Source: a bacterium
GTDB taxonomy: Bacteria; Myxococcota_A; Bradymonadia; Bradymonadales; Bradymonadaceae
Assembly: GCA_030427705.1 (NCBI GenBank)
Contig: JAUIBR010000001.1
Span: 248,001-312,000, forward strand
DNA length: 64,000 bases
Direction of reading: 5' to 3'
The notes beneath the pieces were generated by a model, which was not told where the DNA came from, ran no database searches, and saw only the letters and a list, made by a program, of their open reading frames with translations. Of this stretch, positions 54,614 through 63,110 are shown in pieces; the first letter of the stretch is position 1, and every line of letters begins with the position of its first letter. A program made the translations under genes and the position numbers.

Positions 54614-55515
54614 GGCGCGAAATTACCCCGTGTTATCCACTACTGACAAGCCTGATGACTCTTGTCGTTTTGGCGCTTTGCTCGTGCGCCACGCCACCTC
54701 CTGAAGTCGCGCGAGAGCCAGTCGACGCCATCATTTTGGCACGCGCGGATGTGCAGCAGGTGGAGGTCTCACAGGCATGGGTCGTAGCCCTCACCGATAC
54801 AGGTTTCCGCGTTCGCAACGCATTTGGCGAAGACAATTGTGCACCAAAGACCCGCCCACTGGGCAAGTTTGGACTGACAGGTGCCGAGGTTCGCTACGTT
54901 ACGAAGGGCGGCGATTCAATCATCTTCGACCTATCCACGTGCACGGAAACCGTCGCGGGCGTTGTCCCGCATATCGTGGAGTCTGTCTCTCTGTGGAGCC
55001 CACTGGGCACCCTCTTCATCGCACAGCAAGAGCTTAAGCGCGTGGTCTACACGGCCGACGGTGAGCTCGCTGGGGGCGTCCCCGGGCGACCGCGGACACT
55101 GGCGTTCTCGCCCACCGATGAACATCTTCTCTGGCTCGACGAAAAGGGCTGCGCGCAGTTTTGGGACGTGGGTGGTGAGCTGATCGAGCTGGACTGCGAT
55201 GCGGTCTGGCTTGGCTACTCCCGCCGGGGCCCCGTGGTCGTGGGACCTGATTGGGTTCATGTCTGGGATGGGGGAACACGCATCGCCAATTGCCCGAGGT
55301 ATGGCGACCCGTTGCACGTGGTTGATGAGTTCTTGTTCTCGCGTATCGGCGACCAAGTCGAGCTGCGCAGTATGGTGACTTGCGGACGTGTCGCGATGCT
55401 TAAACGTGAGGTCCGAAAGGTGGACGGACGCGAATCGCGGGTCGTCTTCTACGGTGAACGTGAGATCAGCGTGCAGCAGCTCGCGCAGGTTGTGGCGCAA
55501 GCGCGATTGAAATAA
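54604..55515 (+). CDS. Hypothetical lipoprotein, propeller-like
   Basis: 303 aa. Lipobox LCSC at about residue 28 (the Cys after LAL-CS), followed by ATPPPEVAREP. The body has repeats of about 40 residues with aromatic and Trp-Asp-like strands (VRYVTKGGDSIIFDLSTCTETV, TLAFSPTDEHLLWLDEKGCAQFWDVGGEL, VVVGPDWVHVWDGGTRIANC), as in a degenerate WD40 propeller. AAGG seven bases before the ATG supports this start. It precedes the phosphofructokinase gene on the same strand. Function unknown. Confidence 0.65.
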   Translation: MTAWREITPCYPLLTSLMTLVVLALCSCATPPPEVAREPVDAIILARADVQQVEVSQAWVVALTDTGFRVRNAFGEDNCAPKTRPLGKFGLTGAEVRYVTKGGDSIIFDLSTCTETVAGVVPHIVESVSLWSPLGTLFIAQQELKRVVYTADGELAGGVPGRPRTLAFSPTDEHLLWLDEKGCAQFWDVGGELIELDCDAVWLGYSRRGPVVVGPDWVHVWDGGTRIANCPRYGDPLHVVDEFLFSRIGDQVELRSMVTCGRVAMLKREVRKVDGRESRVVFYGEREISVQQLAQVVAQARLK

Positions 55516-55549
55516 GACGTTAGCTGAATTTTATCCAAGGAGCCGAACG

Positions 55550-56611
55550 ATGCGGGTTGGAGTTTTGACTGGTGGGGGTGATTGCCCCGGGCTTAATGCC
55601 GTCATTCGCGCAGTATCAAAGAGCCTCATGATTCACTGTGACGCCACAGTGGTCGGATTCGAAGAGGGGTTCTACGGCCTGATCGAGCGCAAATCTCGGG
55701 AGCTCAGCTACAAAGATGTCAGTGGGATTTTGGCTCAAGGTGGGACCATTCTTGGGACCCATAACAAAGCGAATCCGCTGAGTTATTTTGGTGCTGACGG
55801 GGCCGATGTTTCTGACCAGGTTGTGGACTACTACAACGAGCTTGAACTCGATGGGCTTGTCGTCATCGGCGGCGATGGCACCATGTCCATCTCGCACGAG
55901 ATGCAGAAGAAGGGCATCAATATCGTTGGCGTCCCAAAGACCATCGACAACGACCTGATGTCGACGGATCGCACGTTTGGCTTCGATACCGCAGTGGCTA
56001 TTGCGACTGAGGCGGTGGACCGATTGCAGACGACCGGTCAGTCTCACAAACGCATCATGATTTTGGAGACGATGGGCCGTTATGCGGGCTGGATTGGAAT
56101 TGAATCCGCAATCGCTGGCGGAGCCGATGTTTGCCTGATTCCGGAGATTCCATACGATATCGAGAAGGTCATTGAGTACTGCGAAGCGCGCGAGGAACGC
56201 CAGCGATTCACAATCATCGTCGTGGCGGAAGGCGCAGCGCCGAAAGGTGGCTCGTTCGTCGTTCGCGAAACCGTCGAAGATAGCCCAGACCCTGTGCGAC
56301 TGGGTGGCATCGGTAATGCTGTGAAGGCGCAGTTGGAGCCGTACCTGGACTCCGAGATTCGCACCACGATCTTGGGTCATGTCCAGCGCGGCGGCACCCC
56401 AACTGCTTTCGACCGCATCCTCGCGTCCCAATACGGCGCGGCAGCGGCGCGCCTGGTCATGAACGGTGAGTTCGATCGAATGGTGGCGCTGCAGGATGGC
56501 GATGTGACGTCCGTGCCATTGGTGGAAGTTGCAAACAAGGTGAAAACCGTGCCACTAGATTCCACGCTGTTCGACGCCGCCCGCGCCGTCGGCATGTCAT
56601 TTGGAGACTAG
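55550..56611 (+). CDS. pfkA: 6-phosphofructokinase
   Basis: 353 aa. GVLTGGGDCPGLNAVIR at the N-terminus, GGDGT at residues 107-111, PKTIDND at 129-135, and HVQRGGTPTAFDR near the C-terminus. In E. coli numbering, the GGDG form (Gly104) points to ATP as phosphoryl donor, while Lys at position 124 (PKTIDND) is usual for the PPi or group III clade. So it is ATP-dependent group III-like; this is inferred from the motifs. It makes fructose 1,6-bisphosphate. It is followed after five bases by a Ser/Thr kinase gene. Confidence 0.93.
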   Translation: MRVGVLTGGGDCPGLNAVIRAVSKSLMIHCDATVVGFEEGFYGLIERKSRELSYKDVSGILAQGGTILGTHNKANPLSYFGADGADVSDQVVDYYNELELDGLVVIGGDGTMSISHEMQKKGINIVGVPKTIDNDLMSTDRTFGFDTAVAIATEAVDRLQTTGQSHKRIMILETMGRYAGWIGIESAIAGGADVCLIPEIPYDIEKVIEYCEAREERQRFTIIVVAEGAAPKGGSFVVRETVEDSPDPVRLGGIGNAVKAQLEPYLDSEIRTTILGHVQRGGTPTAFDRILASQYGAAAARLVMNGEFDRMVALQDGDVTSVPLVEVANKVKTVPLDSTLFDAARAVGMSFGD

Positions 56612-56616
56612 TCTCA

Positions 56617-58056
56617 ATGCTTGAGCCCGGCTCGACGATCGCGGAACGATTCCAGATCACGAAGCTATTGGGACGTGGTGGGTTTGGAGAAACCTATGCC
56701 GCGAAGGACACGACCACCGGGCAAGACGTCGCGATAAAGCGCCTGTCGCTAGAGTCCGCGGAAGACTGGAAGAGCATCGAACTCTTCGAGCGCGAAGCCG
56801 CGATTCTAGAGTCACTGAACCACCCGCAAATCCCCGACTACGTCGACTTCATCAACTTCGATGATGACGATGTCGGGTATCTAATCCAAGAGCTTGCGCA
56901 TGGGCAGCCATTGGGTCAGATGCTGTTGCAAGGACGCCGTTTTTCCGAAGATGAATGTCTGAGCATTGCCAGACAGGTATTGGATATTCTCGTCTACCTT
57001 TCCTCGCTTCATCCGCCTGTTGTTCACCGCGACATCAAACCCGATAACCTCATCTACAATGAAGACGGCACGGTCTATTTGGTGGACTTTGGAGCGGTTC
57101 GAGAGCTCGTCGGACACACGGTCTCGGGTAGTACGATGGTCGGAACGTTGGGTTATATGGCGCCCGAACAGCTGCAGGGGCAAGCGATGCCGTGCAGCGA
57201 TATTTACGGCCTGGGAATGACGTTGGTCCATCTGTTGACAGGTCAAGACCCTGCCAATCTGCCCAAGAAGCGGCTGAAGGTGGATTTTCAATCCCAGATA
57301 GAGTTGGCGCCGTCCTTCGAGCTTGTATTGGACATGATGCTCGAAGCTGTGCCCGAAGACCGCCTGGCGTCTGCCTCAGACGCACTCACCATGCTTGAAG
57401 GCACGATGACGCTCTCTCCGAGTTCCACGAACAGTTCGAACTCGATCGACGCCCTGGTTTCTCAGCGTATTCGTCGTGAAGAAGAAGCGCGTGCCGAGCA
57501 ACAACGACAGATTGCGAAGCATCGAGCAGCGATTGCCCGGCAGAAAACTGACCTCGCGGGCTCGACACGTATTCAATCGGACAGCGAGGGGTATTTGCTA
57601 GTCTACAAGCCCCCGTTGATGGCCAGATTTTCGGCTGAGCGCGCTGCCGGAGTGGTTATCGGATTGCTGGGTGGCATCGGTTTCACGGCTGTCATCGTTT
57701 GGGGAATCTTGGCGGGATGGAACCTGGCAATCATGGCGAACGTTGGTATTTGGAGTGCGTTCTTTGGGCTGGCGGCGTTCGGCTGGGCTTGGTGGTCGGC
57801 CAAGGCTGTCTATCGAGACCAGGTCAACATTCGCGTGAATCCCAACGGCAATTTTCTGGTCTATCGCAGCGCCCGATTTCCCTTAGGCTATGGCGCTCGC
57901 CACGAACTCGATATCGTGACGTATCCGTCGGGCCCTGATGAAGTCTATGGGATCGCCAGCGTAAGACTCGATGGCGAAAGCTATGATTTCCGACGCGTCT
58001 CGGATGCCGATGTCGCGCAATTCGACAAGTTCAATAAGCTCACCGGTGGTGATTGA
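56617..58056 (+). CDS. Membrane Ser/Thr protein kinase
   Basis: 479 aa. Hanks-type kinase domain (about 10-265): glycine loop LGRGGFGETYAAKD, Lys41, Glu60, HRDIKPDN (137-144), DFG (157-159), and APE in MAPEQLQGQ. An Arg precedes the catalytic Asp, so it may need activation-loop phosphorylation. A helical linker (about 280-325) with basic residues leads to two membrane helices (about 345-400) and a C-terminal beta domain. It starts five bases after the phosphofructokinase gene, so regulation of that enzyme by phosphorylation is possible. Confidence 0.92.
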   Translation: MLEPGSTIAERFQITKLLGRGGFGETYAAKDTTTGQDVAIKRLSLESAEDWKSIELFEREAAILESLNHPQIPDYVDFINFDDDDVGYLIQELAHGQPLGQMLLQGRRFSEDECLSIARQVLDILVYLSSLHPPVVHRDIKPDNLIYNEDGTVYLVDFGAVRELVGHTVSGSTMVGTLGYMAPEQLQGQAMPCSDIYGLGMTLVHLLTGQDPANLPKKRLKVDFQSQIELAPSFELVLDMMLEAVPEDRLASASDALTMLEGTMTLSPSSTNSSNSIDALVSQRIRREEEARAEQQRQIAKHRAAIARQKTDLAGSTRIQSDSEGYLLVYKPPLMARFSAERAAGVVIGLLGGIGFTAVIVWGILAGWNLAIMANVGIWSAFFGLAAFGWAWWSAKAVYRDQVNIRVNPNGNFLVYRSARFPLGYGARHELDIVTYPSGPDEVYGIASVRLDGESYDFRRVSDADVAQFDKFNKLTGGD

Positions 58057-58121
58057 CGCATGGAATCATGTGCGGTTTTGAGCAATACTTAGGCACTTGT
58101 GTTCGATTTGGAGGATTTGAA

Positions 58122-58862
58122 ATGAAGAAAATGGGATTGATTCTTTGCGCAGTCACGCTGGCAGCGGCCTGTGGAACTGACGAGCCCGCGGCGCCCGAGA
58201 ACAACGTCAACAACGTCAACAACGTCAACAACGTCAACAATCAAAACAACGTTAACAACGCCAACAACGCGAACAATTCGAACAACGCCAACAATTCGAA
58301 CAACGTCAATAACTCGAACAACTCGAACAACTCGAATAACTCGAATAACTCGAATAACTCGAACAACTCGAATAACTCGAACAACTCGAATAACTCGAAC
58401 AACTCGAACAACTCGAACAACTCGAATAACTCGAACAACTCGAATAACTCGAATAACTCGAATAACGGGTTCACGTGCGAGACGGCTATCGACGTAACCG
58501 CCGGCGGAATGTTCGCAGACCAGACGACGGTCGGCACCGGCGGCGACTATGACTCATCGGTAACCGGCGACAATTGCCCCAGCGGAGCGGCCAGCGGCCC
58601 CGACATTGTGTATTCAGTGACGCCGACTGCGGAAACGGTTTATCGCTTTACCGTCACGCCGGAAGCGACCTTTGACCCCTTTATCCACGTCAAATCGGAC
58701 TGTTCCATCGAAGCGTGCATTGATGGAACCGTGTTCAACGGAGTCGGAGGGGTAGAGATCGTGAACGTTACGGTCCCAGCAAACACAACCTACTTCTTTA
58801 TTGTCGACGGTGAGCTCTTCGACGAGGGCATGTTCGACCTCAACGTGGAGCTGAATCCGTGA
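58122..58862 (+). CDS. Lipoprotein with very long NNS linker and PPC-like domain
   Basis: 246 aa from ATG 58122, preceded by GGAGG; the open frame upstream is not needed. Lipobox AAAC, then GTDEPAAPE and about 90 residues of NNX repeat, ending in a run of about 17 NNS units. The C-terminal ~130 residues (FTCETAIDVTAGGMFADQTTVGTGGDYDSSVT...FTVTPEATFDPFIHVKSDCSI) match the bacterial pre-peptidase C-terminal (PPC) beta-sandwich. A surface binding or adhesion role is likely. The next gene overlaps its stop (GTGA). Confidence 0.85.
   Translation: MKKMGLILCAVTLAAACGTDEPAAPENNVNNVNNVNNVNNQNNVNNANNANNSNNANNSNNVNNSNNSNNSNNSNNSNNSNNSNNSNNSNNSNNSNNSNNSNNSNNSNNSNNSNNGFTCETAIDVTAGGMFADQTTVGTGGDYDSSVTGDNCPSGAASGPDIVYSVTPTAETVYRFTVTPEATFDPFIHVKSDCSIEACIDGTVFNGVGGVEIVNVTVPANTTYFFIVDGELFDEGMFDLNVELNP
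58200..58466 (+). repeat. In-frame 9-bp repeat coding for NNX linker, mostly NNS
   Basis: 267 bases with the AACTCGAAT unit dominating the second half. Nearly identical in sequence to the repeat at 49882-50121, so the two loci could recombine. Confidence 0.93.
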
Positions 58863-59296
58863 AAAAGCGAACACTCATCATTTCGTTCATCGTTCTGGCG
58901 CTGAGCGCTTGCGGAGATAGCGTGTCGAAAGACGGTAACAACGCAAACAACGCAAACAACGCAAACAACGGCAATAACTCGAACAACAGCAACAATTCGA
59001 ACAACGCCAACAATTCGAACAACGCAAACAACTCGAACAACGCGAACAACTCCAACAACTCCAACAACGCGAACAACACAACGTGTGAGCAGAGTTACGA
59101 CGGAACCTGTGGCGGTGTTTGGTGTGTCCCCGAGAAGTTCGAGTTTGTATGCACCCCGGGCGAGACGCTTGTTTGCACCTGCACGACCGGCGGGGCCTCA
59201 GTGGATGTTAGCGTGACCGAGGCCGTCGATTGTTCTCAGCAGAACATTCACACTACGGCGAATACTCTCTGCGAATGGGAACTTCCAGCGCTGTAG
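58859..59296 (+). CDS. Small lipoprotein with NNA/NNS linker
   Basis: 145 aa, GTG start overlapping the stop of the preceding NNS lipoprotein (GTGA). Lipobox LSAC, then GDSVSKDG and about 47 residues of NN(A/G/S)NN repeat. The C-terminal ~65 residues are Cys-rich (CEQSYDGTCGGVWCVPEKFEFVCTPGETLVCTCTTGG). The two overlapping lipoprotein genes probably make a pair that works together. Its 3' end overlaps the convergent gene by 44 bases. Confidence 0.85.
   Translation: MKKRTLIISFIVLALSACGDSVSKDGNNANNANNANNGNNSNNSNNSNNANNSNNANNSNNANNSNNSNNANNTTCEQSYDGTCGGVWCVPEKFEFVCTPGETLVCTCTTGGASVDVSVTEAVDCSQQNIHTTANTLCEWELPAL
58937..59077 (+). repeat. In-frame repeat coding for NNA/NNS linker
   Basis: AACAACGCA and AACAATTCG type units. 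More variable than the neighbouring NNS run. Confidence 0.88.
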
Positions 59297-59720
59297 ACGA
59301 TCCCTTTGGTTCCTCGGGTCGGCAGACATCAATATCGTGCTCCACAACTTCGTGATTCGTCTCGCGATACTCCTCAGTCCACGACTCACCCTCCCGCGGC
59401 ATCAGTAGGTAAGCGCCGTAGCCGGCCGCTCCGCTGACGTAATACCAGGACTCGGGCTGCCAAATCAGGATGGCCACAGCTCCACCAACAACCGCGATTC
59501 CCAATGCCAACTCAGGTCCATACCCGGGTTCGGTCCCATGATACTCGGTGACTTGATACGTGATTTGGGTGTTTTGCAGGCAACGGTGTGTGGACTCCAC
59601 AAACTTGGGCTCGCTCAGAGGTTTCCGCTCAACCTCAACGCGGTCCGTGCCCATGAGCCGAGGCTCTGAGCTGGCGCATCCACCCAAAAGTAGGAGCAAA
59701 ATGAAGAGAGAGCGTCGCAT
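59253..59720 (-). CDS. Hypothetical lipoprotein
   Basis: 155 aa from ATG 59720, which gives a signal peptide MRRSLFILLLLLGGC; the longer frame does not. After the Cys comes ASSEPRLMG, without acidic residues at +2. One hydrophobic segment lies at about residues 70-88 (ALGIAVVGGAVAILIW) and a second near 95-105. Similar lipoproteins in myxobacteria have unknown function. The C-terminus overlaps the convergent NNA/NNS lipoprotein gene by 44 bases. Confidence 0.65.
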   Translation of the reverse strand: MRRSLFILLLLLGGCASSEPRLMGTDRVEVERKPLSEPKFVESTHRCLQNTQITYQVTEYHGTEPGYGPELALGIAVVGGAVAILIWQPESWYYVSGAAGYGAYLLMPREGESWTEEYRETNHEVVEHDIDVCRPEEPKGSSTALEVPIRREYSP

Positions 59721-59766
59721 GAGGGCAAGAGTAACAGGCCTGCGTGCGACGGGGTAGCGGCGCGAC

Positions 59767-60681
59767 TTACTCGGCGGCCGCCGGTTCCATATTGGACGGG
59801 GCAGCGTCCTCTTGTTCACGCGCCATGCGCTCAAGTCGCATGTTTGGCTTACGAAGCGATGGAATCACCGGCGCCAAGATGTACGTGCGAAGCAACAGCC
59901 ACCAGAAGCTCCTCTCGTTGAGAGACGGATCAACATTATCTGCAATCTTCGCATGCTCTTCACCAGCCAAGCTCCAGTGCAGACCGGGCTTGTTGTGGTG
60001 GATGGTGTGGTAACCGTTGTTGAACATGAAGAAGTTGAACACCGGATTGATGATGTTACGCGAGTGATTCCACTCGTCTTCTTCGTCAGCGTGAACGTGC
60101 TGCAGGTAGTTGAACACCAGCACCGAGAACAGGCCAACTTGCTGAGGAATGACCACGTAGAGCAGGCCCTTCTTCCAGTCCAGAATCAGCGCTCCCGCGA
60201 CGTACGTGATGATGAACGCGTATTGTGCCATGCACCACCAAAACTCGCTGCGTCGCTTCCTCCACAATGTGCCCAGGTAGTCGCGAATGGGCTTCTGTTG
60301 GAAGTAGCTGGAGATGGTTGGGTAGCTAAGCAACGTCAGAAGATTGTTTCGCTCACTCACACGATAGGTAATCGTGTAGTCACCTTCGCGGTTATTGAAC
60401 TTGTGGTGGTTCTTGTTGTGCGTCGGAATCCACGCGAAGACCGGGAAGCCATAAAGCCCGGTGAGCCAGAAGTCCTGGACTCGGTTGAGCCACTTGTTCT
60501 TCCAGATTCGCAGGTGGTTGTGATTGTGCGTAATCGTCGTGATGCTCACCGCGAAATAGCATGCGGCGATGAAGAGCCATGGGTTGAACTCTTCAAGGTT
60601 CCACTGAACGATCAGCAGCGCGGTAGCAATAACGCACCACAGTACGGCGCGTAGGTCAGCAATATTTCTCAACACATCCAT
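59767..60681 (-). CDS. Membrane fatty acid desaturase
   Basis: 304 aa from ATG 60681; GTG 60675, which has GGAG six bases upstream, is an equal candidate. The three His boxes are HNHNH (near residue 52), HNKNHH and HTIHH, with four membrane helices between. It inserts a double bond in acyl lipids, with iron at the active site. RVSERNNLLTLLSY and NYLQHVHADEEDEWNHSRNI are typical of the family. The C-terminus is charged. The electron donor is not encoded nearby. Confidence 0.9.
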   Translation of the reverse strand: MDVLRNIADLRAVLWCVIATALLIVQWNLEEFNPWLFIAACYFAVSITTITHNHNHLRIWKNKWLNRVQDFWLTGLYGFPVFAWIPTHNKNHHKFNNREGDYTITYRVSERNNLLTLLSYPTISSYFQQKPIRDYLGTLWRKRRSEFWWCMAQYAFIITYVAGALILDWKKGLLYVVIPQQVGLFSVLVFNYLQHVHADEEDEWNHSRNIINPVFNFFMFNNGYHTIHHNKPGLHWSLAGEEHAKIADNVDPSLNERSFWWLLLRTYILAPVIPSLRKPNMRLERMAREQEDAAPSNMEPAAAE

Positions 60682-60887
60682 CTCCAAGGGTGAGGGTTTT
60701 TAGTCCCTACGACCTCCCTGATGGCGCGCACCTTACAGACCAACTTTTGTAACGTCAATTCAGCGCGCCCAAGCCCGGGTGTCGGGGCAACGAGCGTGCG
60801 TATCGGAAGATTCCCACAATTCCCCGTGAGCGCCGCGAACGATTATGTTACGAATCTGCGCGAAGACGTCTTTAGGGAGGCACAACC

Positions 60888-62261
60888 ATGGCGATCGAAG
60901 CCGCAAATTCAGTACTTGAGCTCGTTGGAAACACTCCATTGGTGAAACTTCACACGGTTGGAAAACACGTGAAGTCGAACATCTATCTCAAAATGGAGTA
61001 CCTCAATCCCGGCGGTAGCGTAAAAGACCGCCCAGCGATGCAAATCATCGCGGACGCAGAAGAGAGCGGGCAGCTCAAGCCAGGCGGCACCATCGTGGAA
61101 GCGACCAGCGGCAATACCGGCATGGGGTTGGCCCTGGCCGCCGCAAACATGGGCTACAAATGCATCTTCGTGATGCCCGACAAAATGAGTGAAGAGAAGA
61201 TTCGCTCACTTCGCGCCGTGGGTGCGAAGGTCGTCGTCTGCCCGACCGCCGTTGAACCTGAAGACCCTCGCAGCTATTACAAAGTCGCTGAACGCTTGGC
61301 CGCAGAATCGCCAAACGGATTCCTCGCAAACCAATACCACAACCCATCAAATCCGCGGGCGCACTACCTGACCACGGGTCCCGAAATCTGGAAGCAGACC
61401 AACGGCGAGATCGACGCGTTTGTCGCGACGATGGGAACCGGCGGGACGATCACCGGGTGTGGTGAATACCTCAAAGAGCAAAAGCCTGAGATGCAGGTCG
61501 TCGGCGTCGATCCTATCGGCTCCATCTACTACGACTTCTTCAAGACCGGCCGCATGACCGAAGCACACACCTACAAGGTCGAGGGCTTCGGTGAAGACTT
61601 CCTGCCTTCGACGATGAACTTCGAGTTCGTCGACGAAGTGGTCCGCGTCACAGACCGGGAATGTTTCCAGTACACGCGCCGGTTGGTTCGTGAGGAAGGC
61701 ATCTTGGTCGGCGGCTCGAGTGGGGGCGCGGTCTGCGCGGCTGTGAAGTATGCCGAACGATTTGATCGTGAACTGAATATCGTCGTGATTATGTGCGACT
61801 CGTTCTCGCGTTACATGTCGAAGATTTTCGATGACGAGTGGATGCGCGAAAACGGCTTCCTTGAAGAACCAAGCCGCGGAACCGTGGCCGACATCATGGA
61901 AACCGTTGGAGCAGCCAAGCGAGGCGTCTTCACGACGAATCTTGGCAAGAAGGTCTCTGACGTCATCGAGATGATGAAGGCCCATGGCATCAGCCAGGTA
62001 CCTGTCCTCGACGGCGAGCGCGTCTGCGGAATTATTGCAGAGAACGACGTTCTGAATCACCTTCTCGAGAAAGGACACGGTGACGACACCATCGACGACC
62101 TCCTCGAAACGAATTTTGCGATCGTTGAGCCGTCAAATGCAGTCGGCATCGTTGGACAGTTCTTCAAACAGAACAAAATTGTGATCGTGGTTGATGATGG
62201 AAAACTCGCAGGAATTCTCACGAAGATTGATTTCATCGACCATGTCAGCCGCAAAATGTAA
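60888..62261 (+). CDS. Cystathionine beta-synthase, heme-free, with CBS domains
   Basis: 457 aa. The PLP fold has GGSVKDRPA (Lys46 Schiff base), EATSGNTGMGLALAAAN, ATMGTGGTITGCGEYL and GGSSGGAVCAAV. The C-terminal ~130 residues form a CBS-domain pair (ISQVPVLDGERVCGIIAENDVLNHLL, KIVIVVDDGKLAGILTKIDFIDHV). There is no heme-binding N-terminus as in animals. It joins serine and homocysteine to cystathionine; activity as a cysteine synthase is possible. It overlaps the next gene by 20 bases. Confidence 0.93.
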   Translation: MAIEAANSVLELVGNTPLVKLHTVGKHVKSNIYLKMEYLNPGGSVKDRPAMQIIADAEESGQLKPGGTIVEATSGNTGMGLALAAANMGYKCIFVMPDKMSEEKIRSLRAVGAKVVVCPTAVEPEDPRSYYKVAERLAAESPNGFLANQYHNPSNPRAHYLTTGPEIWKQTNGEIDAFVATMGTGGTITGCGEYLKEQKPEMQVVGVDPIGSIYYDFFKTGRMTEAHTYKVEGFGEDFLPSTMNFEFVDEVVRVTDRECFQYTRRLVREEGILVGGSSGGAVCAAVKYAERFDRELNIVVIMCDSFSRYMSKIFDDEWMRENGFLEEPSRGTVADIMETVGAAKRGVFTTNLGKKVSDVIEMMKAHGISQVPVLDGERVCGIIAENDVLNHLLEKGHGDDTIDDLLETNFAIVEPSNAVGIVGQFFKQNKIVIVVDDGKLAGILTKIDFIDHVSRKM

Positions 62262-63108
62262 GTGGCTGATCGCGCTGGTCGTCCTTTTGGTAACCTCCAG
62301 CGCCTACGCAGTTTTACCCGTTTCCAACTACCGACTCGTGGTTGGCGACCCCTTAAAAACCAGCGACGGCGTGTCCCTACGCCGCGCCACGAAGCTGGCC
62401 GAGATGACTCAGGACCGGCTCAAGGCACGGCTGCGTGCTGCCGAGGTGAAGAGCCACGAGGTCGTCCTCAATAAGGATGGAACGCTCCGAGTTATGATTC
62501 ACCGCACCTTCCCTAGCGGCTGGTACGAAACGTTGATGCTGGCTCCGGGAAAGTTCTCGGTGATGCCCAGGACGCGCGGCGGGATCAAATGGGTGATGTT
62601 GGCCTCGGAGATTCCACAAGACGTTGAGATTCGCTCCGACAAGGAAGACGAAACAAAAACCTACCTCTGGTCGGCGAAGCGCGACACGCTCGCAAACACG
62701 CTGAAACGCTTCCATTTCAAGAACTTCTCAGCGGTGATGGGTCCGGACGATATCGACGGCGGATGGCGGACTTATACCGTCGGAAAGGCAGTATTGACGC
62801 AGGAAAACGTGAAGGAAGCTTCCCGACAAATGTCGTCAACAGGTGTCACCTTTGTTCGCGTCCAACTCACCAGCGACACGCCAGACCGTCTTGCCGCCGC
62901 GACCACTTCCGATGTACAACAATGGGTAGTGGTGTTGGACGGCGAGGTGCTTGGCTTGGTGCAGTCGGCTGTGTTGAACACTGGCAAACTACAACTATCT
63001 GCACCAACACGCGCAACCTCTCGAGATGAACAACGCTCTTGGGCACTCCAAGTCGTTGGAAGACTCGCCGCACCGCTCCCTATTAAGGTTGCCATTGTGC
63101 AGGAGTGA
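62242..63108 (+). CDS. Exported protein with SecD P1-head-like domain
   Basis: 288 aa from ATG 62242, inside the CBS gene's 3' end. Signal peptide, cleavage after AYA at about residue 22. The N-terminal half has KTSDGVSLRRATKLAEMTQDRLKARLRAAEVKSHEVVL. The C-terminal half (about 190-285) reads FVRVQLTSDTPDRLAAATTSDVQQWVVVLDGEVLGLVQSAV...SWALQVVGRLAAPLPIKV, which parallels the periplasmic P1 head of SecD (LDGKVISAP..I, then LRSGALPAPL). But there are no membrane helices, so it is a soluble relative. Function unknown. Confidence 0.7.
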   Translation: MSAAKCKWLIALVVLLVTSSAYAVLPVSNYRLVVGDPLKTSDGVSLRRATKLAEMTQDRLKARLRAAEVKSHEVVLNKDGTLRVMIHRTFPSGWYETLMLAPGKFSVMPRTRGGIKWVMLASEIPQDVEIRSDKEDETKTYLWSAKRDTLANTLKRFHFKNFSAVMGPDDIDGGWRTYTVGKAVLTQENVKEASRQMSSTGVTFVRVQLTSDTPDRLAAATTSDVQQWVVVLDGEVLGLVQSAVLNTGKLQLSAPTRATSRDEQRSWALQVVGRLAAPLPIKVAIVQE

Positions 63109-63110
63109 AG

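Noticed and set aside
58200-58466. CRISPR-like tandem repeats
   Set aside because: Units are 9 bp, in frame with a lipoprotein, and have no unique spacers; no cas genes nearby.
58241-58537. Minus-strand FELFEL-repeat ORF and plus-frame TRTTRT ORF
   Set aside because: Other frames of the NNS repeat; same reason.
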